A DNA stretch of 64,000 nt from RYN-133 sp963785425 (GCA_963785425.1 CAWAVG010000002.1:682001-746000), one strand, 5' to 3'. Positions 25,310 through 37,013 are shown, counted from the first letter of the stretch. Made by a program: numbers and translations. The notes: generated from the letters alone by a model not told the origin.

Positions 25310-26091
25310 TCAGCGCTCGACGAGGGCGAGCACCCGCGCCGGGCTGCCCGACCCGTTCACGATGCGCAGCGGGCTCGGCGATCACGCACCGCGCCGGTCG
25401 GCGGCAGCCGGTCGAGGTTGCGCAACTGGGTCAGCCCGTACTTTCCCGCGCCGTGCATGAACGAGTGGCAGGGGAACATCGGGTCGAAGCGTCGCGGCCG
25501 CGCCGGCGTCGCTGCCGACCGTCTCGACACCCATGCCGATCACCGGCGACTCCTGCGCGACCCACTGCGCGCACTCCGCCGACAGCCCAGGCGTGTGCGG
25601 GCCGTTCTCGTCGGCGTTGAGGAACTCCTCCTGCGAGTGCGCCCGTGCGTCCCAGCCGGTGCGCACCAGCAGCCAACCGCCGTCGGGCAGCGCGACCGTG
25701 CTGCTCCTCCCACGCCTTGATGTGGTCGATCTCGACGAGGAAGTCGGGGTTCGCGCTCGCCTCGCGCCGAGAAGTCGAGCACCGCCGCGGGCCCGACCAG
25801 CTGCGCCGGCGGCACCGACGCCACGTCCTCGCCGTCCTTGCCCGGTGACCCAGTGGATCGGTGCGTCGAAGTGCGTGCCCGTGTGCTCGCCGGTGCGGAA
25901 GTTGTTCCAGTACCACGCCGGGCCCGGCGTCGTCGTAGCGCGAGATCTCCTCGAGTTCGAAGCGCGCCGTCTGGCCGAACTGCTCGGGCAGCATGCAGCA
26001 GCGGGGTGTCGCGCGAGAGCGGCGCGGTCAGGTCGACGACCTCGACCGCTCCGGACGCAAGCGCGCCGACGAGGTCGGACAGCACAGCCAT
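25310..26091 (-). pseudogene. Cyclase-family metal hydrolase (kynurenine formamidase/isatin hydrolase-like), multiply frameshifted
   Basis: Pieces of a 260-residue cyclase-family (PF04199-type) protein follow each other in different frames: LVGALASGAVEVVDLTAPLS, then LPEQFGQTARFELEEISRYD, then WYWNNFRTGEHTGTHFDAPI with the metal motif HxGTHxDxPxH. Next come GKDGEDVASVPPAQLVGP, NPDFLVEIDHIKAWEEQH, WLLVRTGWDARAHSQEEFLN, FDPMFPCHSFMHGAGKYGLT, and a tail IVNGSGSPARVLALVER before TGA at 25312-25310. At least eight indels (near 25993, 25920, 25845, 25768, 25698, 25497, 25384 and 25375) are needed to join them. ATG 26091 has a GAGGAG ribosome-binding site. It is paired with the TPP enzyme; together they suggest catabolism of an aromatic or 2-oxo acid, which is inference. 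Confidence 0.75.
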
Positions 26092-26274
26092 GGTCACTCC
26101 TCACCCGTGGATGTCCTCCGGACGCTACCCGCGTCGGGCTTACGGTCCGAGGTTGCCAGCTGAACCAGCGCGAGGTCGGCAGTGGCCGGTCCCTGACCCA
26201 CCGCACGAGCGTGCCCCCGCGAGCGCGTCCGCAGACGGGGCGAACGTCCCGCACAATGTGCGACGGTGGATCCC

Positions 26275-26625
26275 ATGGCGACGTATGCGGTGAACGAGGC
26301 GGCCGTCGATCACGCGCGGCGGCTCATCAGAGGCAAGCAGTACGTGCTGAACAGCGACTGGGGCACCGTCCAGCCCGACGCGGCGGCGCAGAACGCGTAC
26401 CTGGAGCGGCACAGCTGGCAGGAGTACGCGGCCTGGCATCTCGGCCTGACCGAAGGCGCGGCCGACGAGACGAAGGCGCGCTACGCGTTCGGGTACGGCG
26501 ACTTCCGCCGCATCCACCGGACCGGCCTCATCGCCTGCGTGTATCGCGCATCGGAATGGCGGCACAAGGCCGTCGAGCTCGCCGCCCACGAGCTGCTGCA
26601 GTACCTGGACGAGGTCAGCGGCTGA
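26275..26625 (+). CDS. Conserved actinobacterial hypothetical protein
   Basis: Soluble protein of 116 residues without a known domain name. It opens MATYAVNEAAVDHARRLIRG, then YVLNSDWGTVQPDA, HSWQEYAAWHLGLTEGA, FGYGDFRRIHRTGLIACVYR and WRHKAVELAAHELLQYLD. From memory, close relatives of the same length occur widely in Streptomyces and other actinobacteria as unannotated proteins, so it is a real gene. The many Trp, Tyr and His residues in conserved blocks suggest a compact fold, perhaps ligand-binding. ATG 26275 is preferred over GTG 26266 because the conserved part starts there. No operon partner. Confidence 0.8.
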   Translation: MATYAVNEAAVDHARRLIRGKQYVLNSDWGTVQPDAAAQNAYLERHSWQEYAAWHLGLTEGAADETKARYAFGYGDFRRIHRTGLIACVYRASEWRHKAVELAAHELLQYLDEVSG

Positions 26626-26632
26626 TCGGAGA

Positions 26633-27511
26633 TCAGCCCTTCCGATCGGCGGCCAGCGCGGCGGCGTCCTCGGCGAGCTTCGGCCACCCGAACCGCGCGC
26701 ACCAGGCTGGGAAGTCGTCGGTGGGGCCCTGCCAGCGCCAGGCGTCGACCGTGCCGACCTCTGCGTCGGCGCGCAGGGTGGCAAGGTCCTTGAACAGCTC
26801 GGCGTCCGCGCGCTGCGCTGCGAGTGTTGCCGCCAGCTTGGCGGCACCGCGCACCGTGACCTCCCAGTCGTCGGCGCTCGCCGGGATGTCCTCCAGGTGC
26901 CCGTACCGCGCCAGCAGTGACGCCGCGGTCTTCGCGCCGAAGCCGGGAATCCCCGGGAAGCCGTCGGCGCTGTCGCCGACGAGTGCCAGCCAGTCCGGGA
27001 TCGACCCGGCAGCGACGCCGAACTTCTCCACCACGCCGCCGGCGTCGACCAGCTTGTCCTGACGGCGGTCGAGCTGCACGACCTTGCCGCCCACGCACTG
27101 CCCGAGGTCCTTGTCCGGCGTGCAGATGATCACCTTCTCGACGCGCTCGTCCGCGGCGGCGACCGCGGCAGCACTGGCCAGCCCGTCGTCGGCCTCGACG
27201 TCGACCATCGGCCACACCGTCACGCCGAGCGCCTCGAGTGCGTCCTCGAGCCAGCCGAACTGCGCCAGCAACAGCGGGTCCATGCCGGCACTCGACTTGT
27301 AACCCGGCCACAGCTCGTTGCGGAAGGACTCGATGACGTGGTCGGTCGCGACGCCGAGGTGGGTCGCGCCGTCCTGGAGCATGGTGAAGATCGACTGCAC
27401 GACCCCGCGGGTCGCGCCGATCTCGAGGCCGTCGTCGTCCAGATGGCCGGGGCGCGGCGCGTAGTACTGCCGGAAGATCTCGTAGGTTCCGTCGACCAGA
27501 TGCACGATCAC
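26633..27511 (-). CDS. 5'-3' exonuclease / flap endonuclease domain protein
   Basis: Stand-alone homologue of the N-terminal nuclease domain of DNA polymerase I, 292 residues. Acidic metal sites are seen in VHLVDGTYEIFR (first Asp), VEADDGLASAAA and CTPDKDLGQCV. The helix-hairpin-helix DNA-binding motif is GIPGFGAKTAASLL. It would remove RNA primers or 5' flaps. Actinobacteria often carry such a protein besides PolA. GTG 27511 opens directly on the conserved MIVHLVDG. It is convergent with the conserved hypothetical gene, only seven bases apart. Confidence 0.92.
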   Translation of the reverse strand: MIVHLVDGTYEIFRQYYAPRPGHLDDDGLEIGATRGVVQSIFTMLQDGATHLGVATDHVIESFRNELWPGYKSSAGMDPLLLAQFGWLEDALEALGVTVWPMVDVEADDGLASAAAVAAADERVEKVIICTPDKDLGQCVGGKVVQLDRRQDKLVDAGGVVEKFGVAAGSIPDWLALVGDSADGFPGIPGFGAKTAASLLARYGHLEDIPASADDWEVTVRGAAKLAATLAAQRADAELFKDLATLRADAEVGTVDAWRWQGPTDDFPAWCARFGWPKLAEDAAALAADRKG

Positions 27512-27575
27512 GCCCCGAGCGTGTCATAGAGATCCCGGATGCGACGGCGCCGAGGGAGTGCGCCACGATGGCGGT

Positions 27576-27791
27576 ATGACCGATCCGAAGGACGAACTGC
27601 GCGACCTCGACCAGCAGATCGACGTGGTGACCCGCGACATCACCGAGCTGCGCGACCAGCTGGCCGACGCCGGCACGATCGAGTCCGAGGAGCGCGCCGC
27701 GATCCTCACCAACCGCGCTGAACTCGAAGGCGTCCTCGACGGGCTGCGCCGGCGCCGGGAGACGATCAGCGAGCGACTCGCCGGGCAGTGA
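27576..27791 (+). CDS. Small coiled-coil protein
   Basis: A 71-residue highly charged protein, DPKDELRDLDQQIDVVTRDI and onward, with heptad-like Leu/Ile/Val spacing over nearly its whole length, which predicts a helical hairpin or coiled coil. No family recognised. ATG 27576 lies 93 bases before the pyrR start and just ahead of the PyrR leader hairpin, in the same orientation. Codon use (G or C at third positions) is like that of real genes here. It could bind a partner protein; nothing more can be said. Confidence 0.65.
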   Translation: MTDPKDELRDLDQQIDVVTRDITELRDQLADAGTIESEERAAILTNRAELEGVLDGLRRRRETISERLAGQ

Positions 27792-27840
27792 GCCCGGCGG
27801 CGAGCGCCTGCGCGCTGCTAGGGTGAGCGACGACCGACGA

Positions 27841-27872
27841 CCTTTAACGTTCGTCCCGTGAGGCGAACAAGG
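27841..27872 (+). promoter_or_regulatory. PyrR-binding RNA hairpin controlling the pyr operon
   Basis: CCTT (27841-27844) pairs with AAGG (27869-27872) and GTTCG (27849-27853) pairs with CGAAC (27864-27868), leaving the loop TCCCGTGAGG. The CCTTTAA...GTCCCGTGAGGC...AAGG pattern matches the known PyrR binding loop (the B. subtilis form has AGAGAGGC). The 3' arm overlaps AAGGACGGGG just upstream of GTG 27885, so PyrR binding would hide the ribosome-binding site: translational repression by UMP/PyrR, as reported for mycobacteria. Confidence 0.85.
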
Positions 27873-27884
27873 ACGGGGTGATTT

Positions 27885-28457
27885 GTGACTGGTGCGCGCG
27901 TGCCCGCTGACAGCTCAGCGAACCGCCCCGCCGGCGACACCCTCCTCTCCGCCGCCGACCTGGCGCGCGTGGTCGACCGGATGGCCCACGAGATCATCGA
28001 GAACACCGCCAAATCGGGGTTCTCCGCGGTGCTGCTCGGCATCCCCACCCGGGGTGTTCCGCTGGCCAAGCGGCTGGCCGCCCGCATCGCCGCGTTCGCC
28101 GAGGTGGACCTGCCGGTCGGATCGCTCGACATCACCCTGTACCGCGACGACCTGCGCCTGCGCGGAGTGCGCCCGCTCGGCGAGACCGTCGAGCCCGAGG
28201 GCGGCGTCACCGACCGCACGGTGATCCTGGTCGACGACGTCCTGTTCTCCGGACGGACGGTGCGCGCGGCCCTCGACGCCCTCACCGAGCTGGGCCGTCC
28301 CCGAGCGGTGCAGCTCGCCGTGCTCGTCGACCGCGGCCACCGGCAGCTGCCGATCCGCGCCGACTACGTCGGCAAGAACGTGCCTACGGCGGCGTCGCAG
28401 ACCGTGCGCGTGACGCTCGCCGAAACGGACGGGACGGACGGGGTGAGCATCATATGA
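27885..28457 (+). CDS. pyrR: Bifunctional pyr operon regulator / uracil phosphoribosyltransferase
   Basis: RNA-binding attenuation/repression protein that senses UMP and also has uracil phosphoribosyltransferase activity. It has 190 residues with the PRPP-binding motif VILVDDVLFSGRTVRAAL and the early LLGIPTRGVPLAKRLA and GSLDITLYRDDL segments. GTG 27885 sits just after the PyrR hairpin in its own mRNA, so it autoregulates. Its stop overlaps the first base of the repeat cluster and the in-frame ATG of pyrB (ATGA). Confidence 0.95.
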   Translation: MTGARVPADSSANRPAGDTLLSAADLARVVDRMAHEIIENTAKSGFSAVLLGIPTRGVPLAKRLAARIAAFAEVDLPVGSLDITLYRDDLRLRGVRPLGETVEPEGGVTDRTVILVDDVLFSGRTVRAALDALTELGRPRAVQLAVLVDRGHRQLPIRADYVGKNVPTAASQTVRVTLAETDGTDGVSII

Positions 28458-29482
28458 GCGACGCTCGCGGAGCGAACAGGCCGATGGAGCGACGCTCGCG
28501 AGCGAACAGGCCGATGGCGACGCTCGCGAGCGAACAGGCCGTTGAAGAACCTCTTGAGCGCAGCCGACCTCGATCGCGAGCCGAGGCGTTCGCCATCCTC
28601 GACACCGCGGCGCGGATGCACGCGATCCAGACGCGCGAGGTGAAGAAGCTGCCGCCATTACGCGGCCGTACCGTGGTGAACCTGTTCTTCGAGGACTCCA
28701 CCCGCACCCGCAGCTCGTTCGAGATCGCCGGCAAGTGGCTCTCGGCCGATGTGATCAACGTCAGCGCGAAGGGATCGAGCGTCAGCAAGGGCGAGTCGCT
28801 CCGCGACACCGTGCTGACGGTGGCGGCGATGGGTGTCGACGCCCTGGTCGTGCGCCACAACGCATCCGGCGCCGTGCACCGCCTTGCGAGCTGGGTCGAC
28901 TGCCATGTCGTCAACGCCGGCGACGGCACCCACGAGCACCCCACCCAGGCGCTGCTGGACGCGTACACGCTGCGCGAGCGCATCGGCGAGTTCACCGACC
29001 GCCATGTGGTCATCGTCGGCGACATCACCCACAGCCGGGTTGCGCGCAGCAACGTGCTGCTGCTGAACACTCTCGGTGCGCGCGTGACCCTGGTGGCGCC
29101 GCCGACGCTGATGCCGAGCGGTGTCGCCTCGTGGCCGTGCGCGACCAGCTGGGACCTGGACGAGACGCTCTCGGGCAAGTCGCACGGCGATGTCGACGCG
29201 GTCATGATGTTGCGGGTGCAACGCGAGCGCATGGCCGGCGGTTACTTCCCGACCGAGCGCGAGTACGCGATCGGCTACGGCTTGTCACCGGCTCGGCTCG
29301 ACCTGATCGGCGACGAGGTACCGATCCTGCATCCGGGCCCGATGAACCGCGGCCTCGAGATCTCCTCGGCCGCCGCCGACAGCGCGCGGTCACTGATCTT
29401 GAACCAGGTGCAGGCGGGGGTGTCGGTGCGCATGGCGGTGCTCTACCGGCTGCTCGCCGGCGCAGAGGAGGTCGGCGTATGA
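28454..29482 (+). CDS. pyrB: Aspartate carbamoyltransferase catalytic chain (N-terminus disturbed)
   Basis: Condenses carbamoyl phosphate and aspartate in the second UMP step. Core motifs are intact: FFEDSTRTRSSFE (carbamoyl phosphate), KGSSVSKGESLRDT, HPTQALLDAYTL, HPGPMNRGLEI. The uninterrupted frame starts at ATG 28454 and gives 342 residues, about 30 more than usual. These extra codons run through a triple repeat. A TTG at 28542 in another frame encodes KNLLSAADLDR, the canonical PyrB N-terminus, which would join the body if one base were missing near 28579. So either the sequence lacks one base, or the gene now uses a repeat-derived leader. A composite repeat starts on its stop codon. 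Confidence 0.9.
   Translation: MSDARGANRPMERRSRANRPMATLASEQAVEEPLERSRPRSRAEAFAILDTAARMHAIQTREVKKLPPLRGRTVVNLFFEDSTRTRSSFEIAGKWLSADVINVSAKGSSVSKGESLRDTVLTVAAMGVDALVVRHNASGAVHRLASWVDCHVVNAGDGTHEHPTQALLDAYTLRERIGEFTDRHVVIVGDITHSRVARSNVLLLNTLGARVTLVAPPTLMPSGVASWPCATSWDLDETLSGKSHGDVDAVMMLRVQRERMAGGYFPTEREYAIGYGLSPARLDLIGDEVPILHPGPMNRGLEISSAAADSARSLILNQVQAGVSVRMAVLYRLLAGAEEVGV
28456..28544 (+). repeat. Three tandem copies of a 28-31 bp repeat at the pyrR/pyrB junction (family A)
   Basis: Copies at 28456-28486, 28487-28516 and 28517-28544 share GCGACGCTCGCG(G)AGCGAA followed by CAGGCCG(A/T)TG. The first copy begins within the pyrR stop codon; the last ends on the probable original TTG start of pyrB. 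Single copies of the core GAGCGACGCTTGCGGAGCGAA occur at 29481 and 58552, also on stop codons. Confidence 0.9.
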
Positions 29483-29501
29483 GCGACGCTTGCGGAGCGA
29501 A
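29481..29501 (+). repeat. Family A repeat at the pyrB/pyrC junction
   Basis: GAGCGACGCTTGCGGAGCGA begins inside the pyrB stop codon (TGA 29480-29482) and ends ten bases before the pyrC ATG. The 20-base core is identical to the copy at 58552. Confidence 0.85.
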
Positions 29502-29510
29502 GGGCACACA

Positions 29511-30806
29511 ATGAGCTGGCTTCTCAAGGGAGCGCGGTCGCTCGGCGGTGAGCCGTCGGACGTCCTGATCGCCGACGGCGTGATCGCCGGCGTCGGCAGC
29601 AAGCAGTCGGCCGACCGCGAACTCGACGCCGACGGGCTGGTGTTGCTGCCGGGTCTCGTCGATCTGCACACCCACCTGCGGGAACCCGGCCGCGAGGACA
29701 CCGAGACCGTCGCGACCGGCTCGGCCGCGGCGGCGCTCGGCGGGTTCACCGCCCTGCACGCGATGGCGAACACCGACCCGGTGGCCGACAACGCCGAGAT
29801 CGTCGAGCAGGTCGCCAGGCTGGGCCGTGCCGCCGGCCTGGTCGACGTGCGGCCGGTCGGCGCGGTGTCGAAGGGCCTCGCCGGCGAACAGCTCGCCGAG
29901 ATCGGCGGCATGGCGCGTTCGCACGCTGCGGTCCGCGTGTTCAGCGACGACGGGAAGTGCGTGTACGACGCACGGTTGATGCGCCGCGCGCTCGAATACG
30001 TGAAACCGTTCGACGCGGTCGTCGCGCAACATGCCCAGGATCCCCGGCTCGCCGATCACAGCGCCTGCGCGCACGAAGGGGACGTCTCGGGCCGGCTCGG
30101 CCTGCCCGGCTGGCCCTCGGTCGCCGAGGAGTCGGTCATCGCCCGCGACGTGATGCTCGCCGCGCACACCGGCTCGCGACTGCACGTCTGCCACGTCAGC
30201 ACGGCCGGCTCGGTCGAGGTGATCCGCTGGGCCAAGCAGCGTGGCATCGACGTCACCGCCGAGGTCACACCGCACCACCTGCTGCTGACCTGCGAGCTGC
30301 TCGAGCACTACGACCCGGTCTACAAGGTGAACCCGCCGCTTCGCCCGGACGAGGACGTCGAGGCGCTGCGCGCCGCGCTCGCCGAGGGCACGATCGACGC
30401 CGTTGCCACCGACCATGCGCCGCACGCCTCGCACGACAAGGACCACGCTTTCGCCGACGCCGCCTTCGGCATGCTCGGCCTCGAAACCGCCCTGGGCGTG
30501 GTCGCCGCGAGCATGGTCGAGACCGGCCTGCTCGACTGGGCGGGCGTCGCCGACCGGATGAGCGTGCGACCCGCGCGCATCGGCCGGATCGCCGATCAGG
30601 GCAGGCCACTCGCCGTCGGCGAACCCGCCAATCTGACGCTCGTCGACCCGGCGTCGTCGTGGACGGTCGACCCCACGGCCCTGGCTTCGCTTTCGCGCAA
30701 CACCCCGTTCGCCGGATTCGCGCTGCCCGCCCGCGTCGTTGCCACCTTCTACGGGGGTACACCGACCGTCCTGGACGGGCAGCTCGCCGGGGTGACCGTC
30801 CGATGA
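29511..30806 (+). CDS. pyrC: Dihydroorotase
   Basis: Zinc amidohydrolase closing carbamoyl-aspartate to dihydroorotate. Type I class, 431 residues, with the metal motif DLHTHLREPG, the lysine/His region further on, HVSTAGSVE, EVTPHHLLLT, and the catalytic Asp in TDHAPHASHDKD. ATG 29511 begins directly on SWLLKGARSLGG; an upstream in-frame start would translate the family A repeat. It overlaps carA by 4 bp. Confidence 0.96.
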   Translation: MSWLLKGARSLGGEPSDVLIADGVIAGVGSKQSADRELDADGLVLLPGLVDLHTHLREPGREDTETVATGSAAAALGGFTALHAMANTDPVADNAEIVEQVARLGRAAGLVDVRPVGAVSKGLAGEQLAEIGGMARSHAAVRVFSDDGKCVYDARLMRRALEYVKPFDAVVAQHAQDPRLADHSACAHEGDVSGRLGLPGWPSVAEESVIARDVMLAAHTGSRLHVCHVSTAGSVEVIRWAKQRGIDVTAEVTPHHLLLTCELLEHYDPVYKVNPPLRPDEDVEALRAALAEGTIDAVATDHAPHASHDKDHAFADAAFGMLGLETALGVVAASMVETGLLDWAGVADRMSVRPARIGRIADQGRPLAVGEPANLTLVDPASSWTVDPTALASLSRNTPFAGFALPARVVATFYGGTPTVLDGQLAGVTVR

Positions 30807-31898
30807 CGCTCCTGGTACTCGAGGACGGCCGCACGTTCACCGGCGAGCCCTACGGCGCCGCGGGGGAGACGTTCGGCGAGGCTGTGTTCGCGACCGGCAT
30901 GACCGGCTACCAAGAGACGCTGACCGACCCGAGCTATCACCGACAGGTGGTGGTGCAGACGGCGCCGCACATCGGCAACACCGGCATCAACGACGAGGAC
31001 CAGGAGTCGCCCCGCATCTGGGTCGCCGGCTACGTCGTGCGCGACCCGGCTCGGCGCCCGTCCAACTGGCGCTCGAAGCGAAGCCTCGACGACGAGCTGG
31101 ACGCGCAGGGCATTGTCGGCATCAGCGGCATCGACACCCGCGCGCTCACCCGCCACCTGCGCGAGCGCGGCGCGATGCGGTGCGGTATCTCGAGCACGCT
31201 CGACCGCGACGAACTGCTCGCGAAGGTGCTCGACTCGCCGCCGATGACCGGAGCCGATCTCTCGGCCGAGGTGACCACGCGCGAGCCCTACGTGGTCGAC
31301 GCGATCGGGCACACGCGCTTCACCGTCGCCGCGCTCGACTACGGCATCAAAGCGATGACTCCGCACCGCATGGCCCAGCGCGGCATCGCCAGCCACGTGC
31401 TGCCTTCGACCTCGTCCGCCGACGAGGTGATCGCGACCGGCGCCGACGCCGTTTTCCTCGCCAACGGTCCCGGCGACCCGGCCACCGCCGACGCCGCCGT
31501 CGACACCGTGCGCGAGCTGATGCGGCGCGACGTGCCGGTCTTCGGCATCTGCTTCGGCAACCAGGTGCTCGGACGGGCCTTCGGGTTCGGCACCTACAAG
31601 CTCGGCTACGGACACCGCGGCATCAATCAGCCGGTGCAGGACCGCACCACCGGCAAGGTCGAGATCACCGCGCACAACCACGGGTTCGCCGTCGATGCAC
31701 CACTCGACAAGGCCACCGAGACCGACTTCGGTGCGGTCGAGGTCAGCCACGTCTGCCTGAACGACGACGTCGTCGAGGGGCTCGTCGCCCGCGACACCAG
31801 AGCGTTCAGCGTGCAGTACCACCCCGAAGCCGCGGCCGGTCCGCACGATGCGGGCTATCTGTTCGACCGGTTCGTCGAACTGCTCGAGAAAGGGCGCA

Positions 31899-31906
<8 letters not shown>
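30803..31906 (+). CDS. carA: Carbamoyl-phosphate synthase small (glutaminase) subunit
   Basis: Hydrolyses glutamine and channels ammonia to CarB. It has 367 residues; an N-terminal CarA domain with FGEAVFATGMTGYQE, then a class I glutamine amidotransferase with catalytic Cys in VFGICFGNQVLG and the His/Glu pair in QYHPEAAAGPHD. The Asn after GICFG instead of His is usual in actinobacteria. It overlaps pyrC by 4 bp and carB by 8 bp. Confidence 0.97.
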
Positions 31907-35194
<3,288 letters not shown>

Positions 35195-35198
<4 letters not shown>

Positions 35199-36055
35199 GT
35201 CCTGTGCAGGAACGCTGCGAGATCTTCTCGGTGCAGCGGGTCGGTGCGTACTTCCAGTTCACCGTGATCGCGCCCGACATCGCCAAGGCGGCGCAGCCGG
35301 GGCAGTTCGTGGCCGTGGCGGTCGGCGGCGAGAACACCGCCATGGTGCTGCGCCGCGCGTTCGCGCTCTACAACGCGACCCCGGGCGGCGAGTTCGCCGG
35401 GACGATCCAGTTCGTCGTCGCCGAGCACGGCCCCGGCACCCGATGGCTGACCCGGCAGCGCACCGGCGACGTCATCGACATCGTCGGCCCGCTCGGCACC
35501 CCGTTCCCGCTGCCTTCGGGACCGTCCCCCGCCGTCCTCGTCGGCGGGGGCTACGGCACCGCGCCGCTCATCCCGCTCGCCCAGGCGTTGCTCGCGAACG
35601 GCTCGCCGGTCGAGATCGTGATCGGTGCCGCGACCGCCGACCGCCTCTTCGGCGAGATCGTCGCCAAGCGCCTCGTCGGCGAGGTCACGGTGACCACCGA
35701 CGACGGCACCGGCGGCACCCGCGGGCTGGTGACCGACGTGCTGCCCGACGCGATCGCTCGCATCAACGCCGAGGTGGTCTACGCGTGCGGCCCGATGCCG
35801 ATGCTGCGCGCCGTGGGCGACGTCGCGCGGGCGCACTCGATCCGTGCGCAGGTCGCCGTCGAAGAGGCGATGGCGTGCGGCATCGGGGTGTGCATGACCT
35901 GCGTGCTGCCGGTGCGCGGCGACGACGGGCAGTCGCGATTCGTGCGCTCGTGCGTCGACGGCCCGGTCTTCGACGCCGACCGGGTGCGGTGGGCCGACGT
36001 CGGCACCCTGCCCGCCGATCTCGTCGGCGCCGAGTCGATGGGAGGCGCCCACTAA
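35195..36055 (+). CDS. pyrK: Dihydroorotate dehydrogenase B, electron-transfer subunit
   Basis: FAD/[2Fe-2S] protein that carries electrons from PyrD to NAD+. It has 286 residues with a ferredoxin-reductase-type FAD domain (RRAFALYNATPGGEF), an NAD domain (LVGGGYGTAPLIPLAQALL; YACGPMPML) and the four iron-sulfur cysteines in CGIGVCMTC and, after a loop, RFVRSCVDG. It sits between carB and pyrD with overlapping or abutting ends. Its presence means this organism uses the NAD-linked type 1B dehydrogenase. Confidence 0.93.
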
Positions 36056-37003
36056 ATGGCGGACATGACCGCGCGGCTCGGGCCGCTCGAACTGCCCAAC
36101 CCGGTGCTCACCGCGTCCGGCTGCGCGGCCGCCGGGCGCGAGCTGCAGCAGTTCTTCGACGTCGCCGACCTCGGCGCCGTGGTGACGAAGTCGATCATGC
36201 CGGCACCTCGGTCGGGACGGCCCACGCCGCGTATGGCCGAGACGCCGAGCGGCATGCTGAACTCGATCGGGCTGCAGGGTCCCGGCATCGAGTCGTTCAT
36301 CGCCAACGACCTCGCCTGGCTCGCCGAGCACGGCGCCCGCACCGTGGTGTCCATCGCCGGCTCGCACACCGACGAGTACGTCGATCTGGCGCGCCGGCTC
36401 GCCGGCCATCCGGCGGTGTCGATGATCGAGGTGAACATCTCCTGCCCCAACGTCGAGAGCCGCGGTCAGGTGTTCGCGTGCGACGCGATCGCGTCCTCGC
36501 GGGTCATCGGCGCGGTGCGCCGCGCCGCCGATCCCGCGCAGCCGGTGTTCGCCAAGCTTTCGCCCGACGTCACCGACATCACGTTGATCGCGCGGGCCTG
36601 CGCCGACGCCGGGGTCGACGGCTTCTCACTCATCAACACGCTGCTCGGCATAGTGATCGACACCGACACCATGCGGCCCGCACTGGGCGGGGTGACCGGC
36701 GGGCTCAGCGGCCCGGCGATCCGTCCCGTTGCTGTGCGGTGCGTATGGCAGGTCCGCAACGCCTTGCCACATCTGCCGATTCTCGGCATGGGCGGCATCC
36801 GCACCGGCCTGGACGCGCTGCAGTTCGTGCTCGCCGGTGCCGCGGCGGTGTCGGTCGGCACGGCGGTCTTCGGCGACCCGACGGCGCCCGTGCGGGTGCT
36901 CGCCGAACTCGAGCACGCCCTGGACGAACGCGGTTTCGCCAGCCTCGCCGACGCCGTGGGGCACGCACACCGCGCCGGCGACAAGGAACTCGTCACGGTA
37001 TGA
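36056..37003 (+). CDS. pyrD: Dihydroorotate dehydrogenase, type 1B catalytic subunit
   Basis: FMN-dependent oxidation of dihydroorotate to orotate. It has 315 residues; the class 1 catalytic Cys is in EVNISCPNVESRG, the FMN/phosphate loops are in LGVTGG-like GGVTGGLSGPAI and GMGGIRTGLDALQFVLAGA. No membrane anchor, as expected for class 1. It begins one base after the pyrK stop. Confidence 0.95.
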   Translation: MADMTARLGPLELPNPVLTASGCAAAGRELQQFFDVADLGAVVTKSIMPAPRSGRPTPRMAETPSGMLNSIGLQGPGIESFIANDLAWLAEHGARTVVSIAGSHTDEYVDLARRLAGHPAVSMIEVNISCPNVESRGQVFACDAIASSRVIGAVRRAADPAQPVFAKLSPDVTDITLIARACADAGVDGFSLINTLLGIVIDTDTMRPALGGVTGGLSGPAIRPVAVRCVWQVRNALPHLPILGMGGIRTGLDALQFVLAGAAAVSVGTAVFGDPTAPVRVLAELEHALDERGFASLADAVGHAHRAGDKELVTV

Positions 37004-37013
37004 GCGCCCCCAC

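Noticed and set aside
9923..27884. Accessory block between nusB and pyrR as a genomic island or prophage
   Set aside because: No integrase, tRNA, att repeats or transposase seen, and codon use looks like that of the core genes. It may be clade-specific rather than recently acquired.
28456..28544. Triple repeat as a PyrR-related control element
   Set aside because: It matches repeats found in the rib and pnt operons, so it is not specific to pyrimidine control.
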